Source of the DNA: Triglochin maritima
Taxonomy: Eukaryota; Streptophyta; Magnoliopsida; Alismatales; Juncaginaceae
Length of the DNA: 64,000 nt
Reading direction: 5' to 3'
Assembly: GCA_963682175.1 (NCBI GenBank)
Contig: OY821772.1
Span: 14,624,743-14,688,742 of the forward strand
Part shown: positions 9,495 through 20,702 of the stretch, piece by piece
Numbering within the stretch: position 1 is the first letter of the stretch
Layout of the letters: every line of letters starts with the position of its first letter
Translations under genes and position numbers: made by a program
Notes under the pieces: model-generated
Told to the model about the DNA's origin: nothing
What the model saw: only the letters and a program-made list of their open reading frames with translations
Databases searched by the model: none

Positions 9495-11214
9495 TGTTGG
9501 CTTTTTGGCCCTTTAATCTTAATTTTTATGATTAACAAACTAATAGTATGCATAACTTCAATTACAACATCAAACACATCATATTATCAAATTGCATAGA
9601 TATTGTGTATTCCTAACAAGGTAGGTGATCAAACCAAAGGACTAATCAACTTCAAGATCAAGGCTCAAGACTTGTAATCAAAGCTCAAGGACTTAATATG
9701 TAATTTTCCATTTATTTGAGTTATAGGATCAAATGTACACTTGATGCACAAAAGGATAAACCCGTCTGTCTCGGTCGACCATGTCCTTATCGGTTTACTG
9801 AACCATGTTCCCAATGGATAACCGAGTGTCTATCGGTAAACCGTTCCTCAGTAACCACTTGATCTCCTGGAACCCTTGTTTCGGTGTACCGAACCTTATT
9901 CGGTCAACTGTATCCTTAGAGTCAGTAAAAACTTGATCTCCTGGAATCCTTGTTTCGGTGTACCGAATGTTATTCGGTCAACCGTCTCCTTACAGTCAGT
10001 AGAAAACTTGATCTCCTGGAATCATTGTTTCGGTGTACCGAACCTTACCCGGTCGACCGTGTCCCTATTCCCAGTAGCTTTGAAACTTCTCTGGACATCG
10101 TTATTCGGTATTCCGAAGCCAGATCGGTCATCCGAACTTCCATGTGTCGTTAGGCCTAAACCGACTTCATCTTATTGGCCCACGTGGCACAACTAACTCC
10201 ACCGGACTTATATTTTGTCGTTTAGCCACATCCTTTGAAACATCCATACCGGTCTACCGATGGATCATTGGATTACCGAAGTATTGTTATATGTAAGATC
10301 GTAATGGCTATTTTTCCACGTAATATTTCAACCGTGATCGACCAATTTCCCATACAATGTCAGCCGAAAACCCGCACATGTATCGGTCAACCGAACATGC
10401 CACGGTCTACCGAACTTGATCACCAAATCACACCAAATCTTTACTGTCCACTTTTGAACAGTGCACTGAAGATGTCTTGGTCAACCGAAATTAATTATCC
10501 GATATTAGGAAAAAGTTACTGGAAGTTGGTGAACGGTTATCCGACCTATATTCAGTTGACCGAGTTCTAATGTCTGACCATTTATTCGGATTACCGTGTT
10601 TCTAACGGTCGACTGAATCTGTCTCGATTTCTTCCCGAGCTTAAGTCACATCTTGTTTTCCTTTGGTCCAATTCTCACCAACTTACCATAACGGCTCTAT
10701 TTGTTTTGAAGGCTATATAAGCTTCACTTGAGAGACACATTCACTACCTTACTTGCCAAATATCAATCCTACTCTTGTGCTCTCAATCTTCAAGCCTTCA
10801 AAGCTCCACCAACTCTCATACTTCCACTAAATTCACTCCATCCTTCAGTGCATTCAAGTTAGAGTTCAACAACCACATTCAATTTCCATTGTGTTGTAAA
10901 GCTTCGAGGAAGCACCCTCTCGGGTTGTGAGAGGAGATCCGAGCAAGGCGAGGGTGTTCGCATGGCTCCGATTGTAAGAGGGTTTATCTTCGACCCGGAA
11001 CGAAGATAATAGTGAATTCTCGAGTAGGGATCAGAGGATCGATCGGAACTTGAGGAGAGGACTAGATCACGGTGGTGTGATCGAACCTCTATAAATCTCC
11101 GGAGTCATCTTGTGGTTTGCATTCTTTCCCTTATTGTTTTAATTGTGCAATAATGTAAGAAAGTTAGGAGATAATCTATTCACCCCCTTTAGATTAGTGA
11201 TTGATTAACTTACA
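9495..11214 (+). repeat. 5' LTR of C1
   Basis: It begins TGTTGGCTTTTTGGCC and ends TTAACTTACA, two bases before the primer site. Length is 1720 bp. The body to 11149 aligns with the 3' LTR. The end is placed at 11214 rather than at the point where the two copies stop matching, because the copia primer site normally lies directly next to the LTR. It holds a dense set of CGGT-ACCG palindromes (about 9765-10620) and a TATATA box (10714-10719) before a conserved stretch that probably starts the transcript. Confidence 0.85.
9765..10620 (+). repeat. Cluster of degenerate CGGTNNACCG palindromes in the C1 5' LTR
   Basis: Some two dozen short palindromes of the type TCGGTGTACCGA, TCGGTCTACCGA, TCGGTCAACCGA and CGGTCGACCG lie in U3, some within ~75-bp longer repeats (GTAAAAACTTGATCTCCTGG...). 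The same cluster is in the 3' LTR (17637-18500), and a sparser one in C2 (about 32815-33350). Palindromic CpG-rich LTR repeats are known for Sireviruses. The ORFs called here (9876-10196, 10235-10570 and 3' counterparts) are repeat artefacts. Confidence 0.75.
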
Positions 11215-11216
11215 TT

Positions 11217-11229
11217 TGGTATCAAAGCA
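11217..11229 (+). promoter_or_regulatory. Primer binding site of C1 (initiator tRNA-Met type)
   Basis: TGGTATCAAAGCA lies two bases after the LTR end. It differs by one base from the usual plant copia primer site TGGTATCAGAGC, complementary to the 3' end of initiator tRNA-Met. Confidence 0.8.
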
Positions 11230-11257
11230 TATGTTTACTCATCTAATCCATTTAGCC

Positions 11258-12064
11258 ATGGAGAGTAGCACTAATCAACTTAGAGAAGGACTATCTACCA
11301 CTAGACCCCATTTGCTTACCGGAAATAATTATGCACATTGGAAGAATAGAATGAGAATCTACATCCAATCAATTTCCTTAAAAATGTAGATATTCCTTGG
11401 TAGTAAATATGTTCCACCCACTAATGAACAATTAACAACATTAACCGATGATATAATTGCTAATGCCGAGATGAATGCAAAACTCATGAATATATTTGCT
11501 TGTGGAGTAGATACTCAAGAATATGGTAGGATTAGCGGATGTGATACCGCTTATGAGATATGGAAATTACTTGAATCTCATCATGAAGGATCATCTAGAA
11601 TGAAAGAGACTAGGGTTGATATATTTGTGCGTAAATATGAATTATTCTCTATGCAACCCGGTGAAAGTATAAGGGAGATGAACACTCGCTTCACCGAGAT
11701 TACTAACAATTTGAAAAATCTTGGTAAGAAGGTAAATGAAGGTGTCAAGGTGAGAAAAATTCTTCGATCTCTCTCAAACGATTGGGAGAAAAAGACAACC
11801 GCCATTGAGGAGGCTCAAGATCTCAACACATTGTCAATGGAGGATCTCATCGGAAACCTTATGGCTTATGAGATTCAAATGAATGGGAGAAAAGAGATGG
11901 AGAGATCGAAAAAGAAAGAAAAAGGCATTGCTCTTAAGGCTAACTTTGAATCCGAAAAATCGGATGACGATGAGAGTGATGAAGAGCTTGCAATGATGGT
12001 TAAGAGATTCAAGAAGCGATGGATAAAAGACAAATTTCAAAGAAAGAGAAGAGATGATGGATAA
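11258..12064 (+). pseudogene. C1 gag (copia UBN2-type), one nonsense codon
   Basis: ATG 11258 opens a frame with LTGNNYAHWKNRMRIYI, the start of copia gag (UBN2 family), cut by TAG 11387-11389 where related proteins have tryptophan. The same frame resumes and runs to TAA 12062-12064. It contains YEIWKLLESHHEGSSRMKETR, a typical gag helix, then MQPGESIREMNTRFTEITNNL and an acidic/basic tail. Gag would form the particle shell. The zinc knuckle expected next begins (ICYGCDK, near 12080-12100) but is destroyed: about 30 bp, starting GAGATGGAGAGATCG, repeat bases 11896-11925 inside it. Confidence 0.85.
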
Positions 12065-12138
12065 AGCTCAAAAGGTCCTATTTGTTATGGATGTGATAAA
12101 GAGATGGAGAGATCGAAAAAGAAAGAAAAAGCTCAAAA

Positions 12139-13554
12139 GATTGTCCCTTAATCCAATCCAAGGAAAGGAAAGAGAAAAAGAGAAGAGAGAATGAAGAAAA
12201 AGAAAGGAGATTCAAAAGAAGAGAGAAGAAGTATAAGGAGAAGAAAAAGGCCCTCAAGGCAACTTGGGATGGATCATCCGAGTCATCCTCTGGTTCTTCA
12301 AGTGAGTCGGAAAATGAAGAAGCTCATCTATGTCTCTACACTCAAGAAGAAATCGATGGAGAATTAGATGGTGCATCTTCGTCAAGCGAGCAAGACGAAC
12401 CCAACACTTGCAATGTCGCCAAAGATGGAGAAAATGAGGTAATCTCAACTCATGAATCAAACTCATATGATGAATTACTAGATGCTTTTCATGAATTTCT
12501 TGAAAAATGTGACATATTAAGTCATAAAAGTAAATTTTCTAGGAAAGCTAATCATGATCTAGCTTGTATAAATGAATCATTGTCAAATGAAGTTCATATG
12601 CTTGTGTTGGAAAATAAAAGCTTAAAAGAACTCAATGTTGAATCTCATGCTAAAGAAATACATGATCTTAGAGAATGCAATAAGCAATTAAGAATTGATC
12701 TTGAGAAATTCACCAAAGGGAAGAAGATGCTAGACATGTTACTTGGTAGTCAAATTCAATCTTTAGAAAAGCATGGTTTAGGATACATGAATAAAAAGAA
12801 AAACTCTAAGAGTTATTTTGTGCATGCTTTAAATGGTGTAGTGAAAAAGAATTTCTCTTTAAATGTTTGGGTACCTAGAACAGAACAAGTTTGGGTACCT
12901 AAAGCTAACCCCAAAGGACCCAAACAAATATGGGTACCAAAGTTATCTTCTTCTTTTTTGAATGTAGGTGAAAAAAAGGGGAAGTGGATCGTAGATAGTG
13001 GATGTTCGAGGCACATGATGGGAGACCACTCTATGTTCAAAACAATGAAATCAAAGAAAGGTGGAACCGTCACATTTGGGGATAATTCTAAAGGTCACAT
13101 TATTGGCATCGGCGATGTTGGTAATGATTCTACTACTCAAATTCAAAATGTGCTTCTTGTTGATGGTTTAAAACATAATTTGCTTAGTGTTAGTCAATTA
13201 ACCGATAAAGAATTCTTAGTTGTCTTTGATCAACATATTGTATACATCATTTCTAAAGCTACTTTGAAAACCACATTTAAAGGATATAGATATGGGAATG
13301 TTTATGTTGTGCAAGTCGATAGCATTGACTCATTTTCACAGGAAACATGCTTAGTTGCTTCAAATGACGAATCTTGGTTATGGCATAAGAGGTTAGGCCA
13401 CATTAGTACGAGCCAACTTCATGAACTTGCTAAATTTGACTTGGTAAGAGGATTGCCCAAATTGGATTTCAAGAAAAATAAACTTTGCAATTCTTGTGAA
13501 TTTGGAAAACAATTTAAAAGTTCTTTCAAGTCAATTAACATGGTTTCTACTTGA
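12139..13554 (+). pseudogene. C1 pol start: linker, aspartic protease, pre-integrase zinc domain
   Basis: One frame is open from about 12139 to TGA 13552-13554. It starts with a charged Lys/Glu-rich linker with Ser-rich patches, then two WVPK repeats (near 12880-12940). The protease follows with WIVDSGCSRHMMGD (near 12990), where DSG is the catalytic Asp motif. The GAG-pre-integrase domain has WHKRLGH and LCNSCEFGK, the HHCC zinc ligands. The reading frame differs from that of gag because of the rearranged zinc knuckle, so gag-pol could not be made from this copy. The stop at 13552 lies between the zinc domain and the integrase core. Confidence 0.85.
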
Positions 13555-14340
13555 AAACCTTTGGAACTCTTGCATATGGATCTCTTTGGTCCATCTAGAA
13601 CCTTAAGTCTAGGTGGCAAGAGATATGCATTTGTCATCATTGACGATTTTACTCGATTTACTTGAGTTTTGTTTCTTGCAAATAACAATGAAGCTTTCAA
13701 GCAATTTGAAAAATTTACAAAACAAATTCAAAGAGAAAAAGGGTCTTTGATTTTGAAAATTCGTAGTGATCATGGTGGTGAATTTGAAAATGAAGGTTTT
13801 GAGAAATTTTGTGATTCTAATGGTATTGAACATACTTTTTCTTTCCCAAGAACTCCTCAACAAAATGGGGTAGTTGAAAGGAAGAATAGAACTCTTCAAG
13901 AAATGTCAAGAACAATGCTTTGTGAAAATTATTTACCAAAGTATTTTTGGTGTGAAGCGGTTAACAACGCTTGTTACATTCTTAACCGTGTTTTGATTCG
14001 ACCAAATTTAAACAAAACTTCCTTTGAACTTTGGTTTGGAAAACCCCCACAATTTTCATATTTCAAAACTTTTGGTTCTAAATGTTTTGTTCTCAATACC
14101 AAAGATAATTTTGACAAATTTGATGCCAAATCCGATGAAGCAATATTTTTAGGATATTCAAGTAGGAGTAAAGCATATCGAGTTTATAACAAGAGAACTA
14201 GTTGTGTAGAAGAATCCATGCATGTTAACTTTCAAGAAGAACCTTATAAGGATAATTCTAACCTTGATGATGAACTTATTGACCATATTCGTGATATAAC
14301 AACTCAAGAACAACCAAATGAAACATCTCAAGAAAAATAA
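13555..14340 (+). pseudogene. C1 integrase core and C-terminal region
   Basis: In the same frame as the protease, HMDLFGP carries the first catalytic Asp (near 13575). TGA 13663-13665 replaces a tryptophan usual in the family. Then RSDHGGEFEN carries the second Asp and NGVVERKNRTLQEMSRTML the catalytic Glu. FLGYSSRSKAYRVYN marks the conserved end of the copia integrase. TAA 14338-14340 closes the frame. The enzyme would insert the cDNA; the three catalytic residues are present but the chain is broken by stops. Confidence 0.85.
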
Positions 14341-15480
14341 AAGTTTCCAAAAGATTGGCAATATAAGAAGGATCATCCTAAGGATCTAGTAATTGGTGAT
14401 GTATCAAAAGGAATTGTTACTAGGTCTAATGCTCTTGTTATATGTGACTCATATGCATTTATATCTCAACTTGAACCTAAGAAAATAGAAGATGCATGTG
14501 ATGATGAATTTTGGTTAATAGCTATGCATGAAGAGTTAAACCAATTCATTCGTAATGATGTTTGGGAGCTTGTTCTAGAGACCCAAAGATCAAACGGTAA
14601 TTGACACCAAGTGGGTTTTTCGAAACAAGCTTGATGAATCCGGGCAAGTGGTTAGAAACAAAGCTCGATTGGTCGCTCAAGGTTACAACCAAGAGGAAGG
14701 CATTGACTTTGATGAAACCTATGCTCTGGTAGCTCGATTAGAAGCAATTAGAATGTTATTAGCATATGCATCATACATGGATTTTAAACTCTTTCAAATG
14801 GATGTTAAAAGTGCATTTTTGAATGGTTTTATTATGGAAGAAGTTTATGTTAAACAACCACCCGGTTTTGTGAATGAAACATACCCAGATCATGTTTTCA
14901 AGCTTAAGAAGGCTATTTATGAGCTTAAGCAAGCTCCTAGAGCTTGGTATGAAAGGTTGAAGACCTTTTTGCTTGAAAACGGATTCACCATGGGAAAAGT
15001 TGACACCACATTATTTACTAAGAACAAAGATAAAGATTTATTAATCGTACAAATATACGTTGACGACATTATCTTCGGTTCTACTAATGATTGTCTATGC
15101 CAAGAGTTTTCTAAGTCTATGCAAGGTGAATTTGAAATGAGCTTCATGGGTGAACTCAACTTCTTTCTTGGACTCCAAATCAAGCAAACCTCGGAGGGAA
15201 ACTTCATCAACCAAACCAAATACACAAAAGAATTACTCAAACGATTTGGATATGAAGATAGCAAACCTCACAATACTCTCATGAGCACAAGCTTGAAATT
15301 GGATAAAGATGAAGAAGGCAAAGAAGTTGACATTAAAAAATATCGAGGTATGATCGGTTCACTTCTTTAATTAACCGCTAGTAGACTCAATATTATGTTT
15401 AGTGTTTGTCTTTGTTCTCATTTTCAATCTTGTCCTAAAGAATCTCATATGCATGCATTGAAAAGAATTTTTGATATTTG
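14341..15480 (+). pseudogene. C1 reverse transcriptase (RVT_2), frameshifted, RNase H missing
   Basis: The frame of integrase continues with EPKKIEDACDDEFW to about 14580, where a one-base shift moves the reading to the frame of 14648-15370. That part has LVAQGYNQEEGIDFDETYA, DVKSAFLNG, the catalytic YVDDIIFGS and the MIGSLL end, where TAA replaces a usual tyrosine or similar residue. Similarity goes on to HALKRIF (about 15470) and then ends abruptly; the RNase H domain is not found before the next ORF. The element could not reverse-transcribe itself. Confidence 0.85.
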
Positions 15481-15626
15481 AAAGCTACTTGTGATTTTGG
15501 ATTGTTTTGAAACCCTTTTGCTTCCAAAGCACACTTTTGCTTCCAAAGCCAAAAATCTTCCAAAGCACACTTTTTCTTCCTCCCGTTCTCACTTCAAACA
15601 TTCCATCACTTCCTCCATTCTTCTTC

Positions 15627-17016
15627 ATGGGTCCTAGAAAAATTTGCTTTTCCAAGAAGGCGGTGGAACCACCAACGAAACCCACAACTAGGAGAGGAAA
15701 GAAACCTGCTCCTCCGGCAAAGAAGACAAGGCTCAACCCCGACATACCTTCTTCTTCTACTAATCCGGCGAGCGAACCCGTCGACGAGTATCTTCGGCCC
15801 TTCAAAAATGGCATCTTCTACAATCTTAAGGCGGAGGAGCACTACTACACTATTAGTGGTGCAAATCCAATTCCGGAGCGGAAGATCATCCTCAAAGATT
15901 TCGAGTCGATTGGTCTCTCTTCCTATCTCATGGTTGATAACTTTGGCACCTTCTTTCATGACAAACTTCCGGTCCCTTTCTCCGCGGAAGCTTGTCGTCA
16001 ATTCTATGCCAATCTCCGGGAGACTACCGCTCTTGATGGTACTCAAGCGACACTAACAACCCAAGTTGATTCCATCTCCTTCTCTCTTACTGCCTCTCTC
16101 CTCTCGGAGATCACCGGACTTCCTAGCGCCGACGAGGACATCTACAACCTCTCTAGGGAAAATGTTTGTGGCTCTATGAGTCAATTCTTAGAGGGGACTC
16201 AACCGGATGTTCCTCAAAATGGCAAACTTGTCATTCCTCATCTTCCGGTTGATGGTTGTATTCTTTGTCGCTTCATTTCCACCAACCTTTTTGTGTGCAA
16301 AGGGCACCACGACGAACTTGGCCACCAAATGATGAAGTGCCTCTTCAACCTCTCTACCGGTACTCGCACAAATTGCCCCTTATTTATCATCAATCATATG
16401 ATCTATATTTCCCAGAAGAAGCGCAACTTTCTCCCTTTTCCTATGTTTATCTCGCTGGTCATCGATCACTTCAACATCCAATTTGACCGTGATCTCTTCA
16501 AATCCTCCAAGACGGTCATCGACAAATATACCCTCAAACGGATGCGCTCGGGTGAAGCAAGCACATGTAGAAGAGGAAGTGGAAGACGATTCCTCTGAAA
16601 ATGAGGATGAGGAAGTCTCCACTGATGCTCCACGTTGGTCTCCTCCTCCATACGATGCCGAAGTGAATCCAAATTGGGATCCCAGCTCGACTCATGGTCC
16701 ACGGAGATACGTTCATCCCGAATAGTCATCCGGCACCGATGCTCAATGGAACCAACCGACATGGGCTTATCGTCACGAGAAGCTCTTGGACCTGAATTGC
16801 GAAGAGATTCATGAAGTTCGGAGTTTAGTAAATCGTAACTATCAAGGTATTCAAGACCTCACCTCCGACTTCCAAAACTTCCAATTGTCGACGTCGAACT
16901 CGCTAAACGAGATCAACAATAAAATTCGTGTGGTTGGAGACTCTCGTCAAGCCTTTCTCGACTCGCAAAATGAGATGATGGAGCTTCTTCGAAACATGAA
17001 CAAGCCGCACAACTAG
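15627..17016 (+). pseudogene. ORF downstream of pol in C1 (plant-transposon/env-like position), frameshift and stop
   Basis: The likely start is ATG 15627 (MGPRKICFSKK), preceded in frame by a less plausible low-complexity stretch. A basic Pro/Lys-rich head is followed by a globular part with LRPFKNGIFYNLKAEEHY, FSAEACRQFYANLRE and LLSEITGLPS, resembling the domain called putative plant transposon protein in databases (from memory, moderate certainty). Near 16545 the reading shifts frame; the tail has an acidic patch (16570-16620), TAG 16723-16725, and a C-terminal heptad-like segment ending at TAG 17014-17016. The position after pol matches the env-like ORF of some Sireviruses, but I see no signal peptide or transmembrane helix. 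Function unknown. Confidence 0.65.
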
Positions 17017-17359
17017 CCTATCTTTGTTGCTTGTTCTTGCTTCTTGTTGTTTGTTGTGTTTGTTTGCTTTGTCATTTGCTTATGTGTGTTTGCTTTTGCA
17101 TTGGCTTTATGCCTTATCTTCCCTTTTAAGTAATGCAATTTCATTTTCATATTGTGTGTCTTTTTGGTCCCCAACTTTCATTATTATGTTCTTTTTGATG
17201 GATGTCCAAAGGGGGAGAACAAATGGATACAAATTGCCTAATTCAAATATATGAAACTCATGCATTGAGTAAGGAGGAGTTAACATATCTTTTGCATATT
17301 GATAGGGGGAGCACTTACACAATTTGACATTAGTTTGTCATCATCAAAAAGAGGGAGAT
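17017..17359 (+). promoter_or_regulatory. Serial polypurine tracts before the C1 3' LTR
   Basis: Three purine tracts occur: AAAGGGGGAGAA (17208-17219), ATAGGGGGAG (about 17302-17311) and AAAAAGAGGGAGAT next to the LTR (17346-17359). Repeated tracts of this form followed by TTGTTGGC are a Sirevirus hallmark. The last is positioned to prime plus-strand synthesis. The rest of this stretch is T-rich and without a gene; the ORF 17024-17254 is not supported. Confidence 0.8.
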
Positions 17360-19043
17360 TGTTGGCTTTTTGGCCCTTTAATCTTAATTTTGATGATTAA
17401 CAAACTAATAGTATGCATAACTTCAATTACAACATCACACACATCATATTGACAAATTGCATAGATATTGTGTATTCCTAACAATGTAGGTGATCAAACC
17501 AAGGGACTAATCAACTTCATAGATTAAGGCTCAAGACTTGTAATCAAAGCTCAAGGACTTAATATGTAATTTTCCATTTATTTGAGTTATAGGATCAAAT
17601 GTACACTTGATTCACAAAAGGATAAACTCGTCTGTCTCGGTCGACCGTGTCCTTATCGGTTTACCGAACCAGGTTCCCAATGGATAACCGAGTGTCTATC
17701 GGTAAACTGTTCCCTATAGAGTCAGTAACCACTTGATCTCCTGGAACCCTTGTTTCGGTGTACCGAACCTTATTCGGTCAACTGTCTCTTTAGAGTCAGT
17801 AAAAACTTGATCTCCGGGAATCCTTCTTTCGATGTACCGAACGTTATTCGGTCAACCGTCTCCTTAGAGTCAGTAGAAAACTTGATCTCCTGGAATCATT
17901 GTTTCGGTGTACCGAACCTTACCCGGTCGACCGTGTCCCTATTCCCAGTAGCTTCGAAACTTCTCTCGACATCGCTATTTGGTATTCCGAAGCCAGATCG
18001 GTCATCCGAACTTCCATGTGTCGTTAGGCCTAAACCGACTTCATCTTATTGGCCCACGTGGCACAACTAACCCCACCGGACTTATATTTTGTCGTTTAGC
18101 CACATCCTTTGAAACATCCATACCGGTCTACCGATGGATCTTCGGATTACCGAAGTATTGTTATATGTAAGATCGTAATGGCTATTTTTCCACGTAATAT
18201 TTCGACCGTTATCGATAAACCAATTTTCCATACAATGTCAGCCGAAAACCCGTACATGTATCGGTCAACCAAACATGCCACGGTCTACCGAACTTGATCA
18301 CCGAATCGCACCAAATCTTTACTGTCCACTTTTGAACAGTGCACCGAAGATGTCTCGGTCAACCGAAATTAATTATCCGATATTAGGAAAAAGTTAATGG
18401 AAGTTGGTGAACGGTTATCCGACCTATATTCGGTTGACCGAGTTCTTATGTCTGACCATTTATTCGGATTACCGTGTTTCTAACGGTCGACTGAATCTGT
18501 CTCGATTTCTGCCCGAGCTTAAGTCACATCTTGTTTTCCTTTGGTCCAATTCTCACCAACTTACCATAACGGATCTATTTGTTTTGAAGGCTATATAAGC
18601 TTCACTTGAGAGACACATTCACTACCTTACTTGCCAAATATCAATCCTACTCTTGTGCTCTCAATCTTCAAGCCTTCAAAGCTCCACCAACTCTCATACT
18701 TCCACTAAATTCACTCCATGCTTAAATCATATCCTTGAGTGCATTCAAGTTAGAGTTCAACAACCACATTCAATTTCCATTGTGTTGTAAAGCTTCGAGG
18801 AAGCACCCTCTCGGGTTGTGAGAGGAGATCCGAGCAAGGCGAGGGTGTTCGCATGGCTCCGATTGTAAGAGGGTTTATCTTCGACCCGGAACGAAGATAA
18901 TAGTGAATTCTCGAGTAGGGATCAGAGGATCGATCGGAACTTGAGGAGAGGACTAGATCACGGTGGTGTGATCGAACCTCTATAAATCTCCGGAGTCATC
19001 TTGTGGTTTGCATTCTTTCCCTTATTGTTTTAATTGTGCAATA
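17360..19043 (+). repeat. 3' LTR of C1, truncated at its end
   Basis: It matches the 5' LTR from TGTTGGCTTTTTGGCC to ATTGTGCAATAA but lacks the ~70 bp from there to the LTR end. At 19041-19044 it passes directly into minus-strand Athila-like sequence similar to bases 39420-39480. Differences from the 5' LTR are scattered substitutions plus small indels (for example a CCTATAGAGTCAG segment at 17712), so the element is not recent. Confidence 0.85.
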
Positions 19044-20702
19044 AGGACTTAAGTGAAAGATATGGGCGACTTTAACATCCTCAAGTGATACATCGTGTAG
19101 AGTCCATTAAGGTTCTTATTTGTATTTCTTTTCTTCTTCTTCTATTTATGTTTTTTCCATCATTTTTTTTCTTTTTGGAGAATAAGGAGTTAGAACTAGT
19201 TGATGTTTAATTCTCCTAGGGTCAGGTTTCATGCATCATTTTCTGTGAGTATTTGTATTATCACGTACACCCACATTAACTCCTCAACATATACATGAGT
19301 GAAGAGCAAGTGGCCCAGAGGCCACAATAATGGTATCTTATGGATCAAGAGCCACATGATCAAAAGGATGTCGCCCAAAGGCCATATGATCACAAGATAA
19401 GGCACCTTCTTGTGCCAACACAGTTGAAACATCTTCAACACCATCAGGATTTTCATCGAACAACTCTTTAAAAGACTTGAAGGTGCCTTTGAATTCATTC
19501 TCATATGTGCACTGGATAAGATTGACCTCTACAGGGTCATCGAAGACACCTGACTTCTTCCTGATGGTGAAGATGTTGAAATCAGTGCACTAACTACCAT
19601 AAGTCAAATGCATCAGACCATTATGACAATTGATCAAGGTATTGGAAGTCGTTAGAAATGGTCGCCCAAAATAATAGGAATTTGTTCAATTGGTTGCGGC
19701 ATAGGGTCATTATCCTAAACAAAGAAATCGATTAGAGAAATGAACTCACTCACTTTGATAAGAACATTTTCCACCATGCCCCTCGGTTTCTTCATTGACC
19801 TGTCAGTCAGTTGAAGAGTAGTTTTTGTTTGTTTGAGGTCTCCAAGACCAAGGTGGACGTAGACAGACTACAACAAAAGATTGACAGATGCACCTAAGTC
19901 CAATAATGCTCGATGTATTGACACATCACCAATCACACAAGAAATAGTAGGACAACTAGGGTCCTTGTATTTGACTTATATGGGTTGTTCCAACAATGAC
20001 CTCACGTTTGTTGCAAGAAAAACTTTCTTGGAAACATTGGTTTTTCTCTTGTTGGTGCATAAATCCTCCTCCTTACCAGACCTCAAAATATGAATCATAA
20101 TAACATGATGGGTTAATTCAGAGGTAGCTCGAGGTACTAAAGGGCTTCCTTGATATTGGGTACCACGGGGAGTCACCTCTGGTTGACTCAGCAATTGACC
20201 ATTCTCACGTTCATGGAGCCGATGAGCCAACCAGCTGACTTGCACTTCCAATGATTTGACCTAATTGTTGTTGGCCGCAAGCATGGTTTGTGTGCTCTGC
20301 ATGAACACTTGAAAGACTTGTTCAAGAGTGGAGTCCTTTGGGTCAACCCGCTGGGGTGGAGTCTGGCTAGAATAACCCGAAGATGAGGCCTGAGGAGGTT
20401 GGTGAGTATGAGGCTGAGACCTTTGATGTGGTGGTCGGTAGGTCGCCGATAGGCGTGGAGGTAAAAAGGTGGGGGTTTCGGTTGAGAGCTTGATCTCTTC
20501 CTTTCCCTTCTTTATTACTAACACCTGAAACACCACGAACAAACACTCGAGTAGAACAAAATTAGGGTAAAATAAAAGATATATAACATGAATGTGATGT
20601 ATGATATACAACTAATTACAAAACACTACTCAAGATGAGGATAAAGACAACCGCATGATTACATGTTTAATGGCATAAAGAACATAGAATTCATAATGAC
20701 CC
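19044..20702 (-). pseudogene. Element F: Athila-like gag end and protease remnant
   Basis: On the minus strand, 20611-20252 reads as the gag end (THQPPQASSSGYSSQTPPQ and STLEQVFQVFMQSTQTM), then LAHRLHERENGQLLSQPEV (20251-20170), a protease with ALLDLGASVNLL (near 19905) and a broken RPF-type C-terminal part, all with several stops. Bases 19044-19260 match the 3' untranslated region of the A/B/E group. At 20616-20702 are LTR-derived bases, and 20510-20615 resemble the LTR start at 30340-30446, so LTR pieces are fused to gag. The capsid and 3' LTR are missing. It is old and rearranged. Confidence 0.7.

Larger units (their letters stand above)
9495..19043 (+). mobile_element. C1: near-complete Sirevirus-like copia element
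   Basis: The order is LTR (9495-11214), primer site, gag, protease, integrase, reverse transcriptase, a further ORF downstream of pol, serial polypurine tracts and 3' LTR (17360-19043). This gene order (INT before RT), the TGGTATCAAAGC primer site and the repeated AAGGGGGAGA tracts point to a Sirevirus. It is not autonomous: gag and pol have several stops and frameshifts, RNase H is missing after about 15480, and the 3' LTR lacks its last ~70 bp at a junction with element F. No reliable target duplication can be scored because of that loss. Confidence 0.85.

Noticed and set aside
9876..10570. ORFs with repeated MFRCTEPYSVN-type protein sequence (also 17750-18297)
   Set aside because: They lie in the U3 palindrome repeats of the C1 LTRs, occur in overlapping frames, and are duplicated only because the LTR is. 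No coding constraint is visible.
15627..17016. Calling the C1 extra ORF an envelope gene
   Set aside because: Position alone suggests it; there is no signal peptide, cleavage site or membrane helix in either frame.
9490..19045. ATAAT/ATAAG as a target duplication of C1
   Set aside because: The 3' LTR is truncated before its real end, so the bases after 19040 are partly LTR or F sequence; the match is coincidental.
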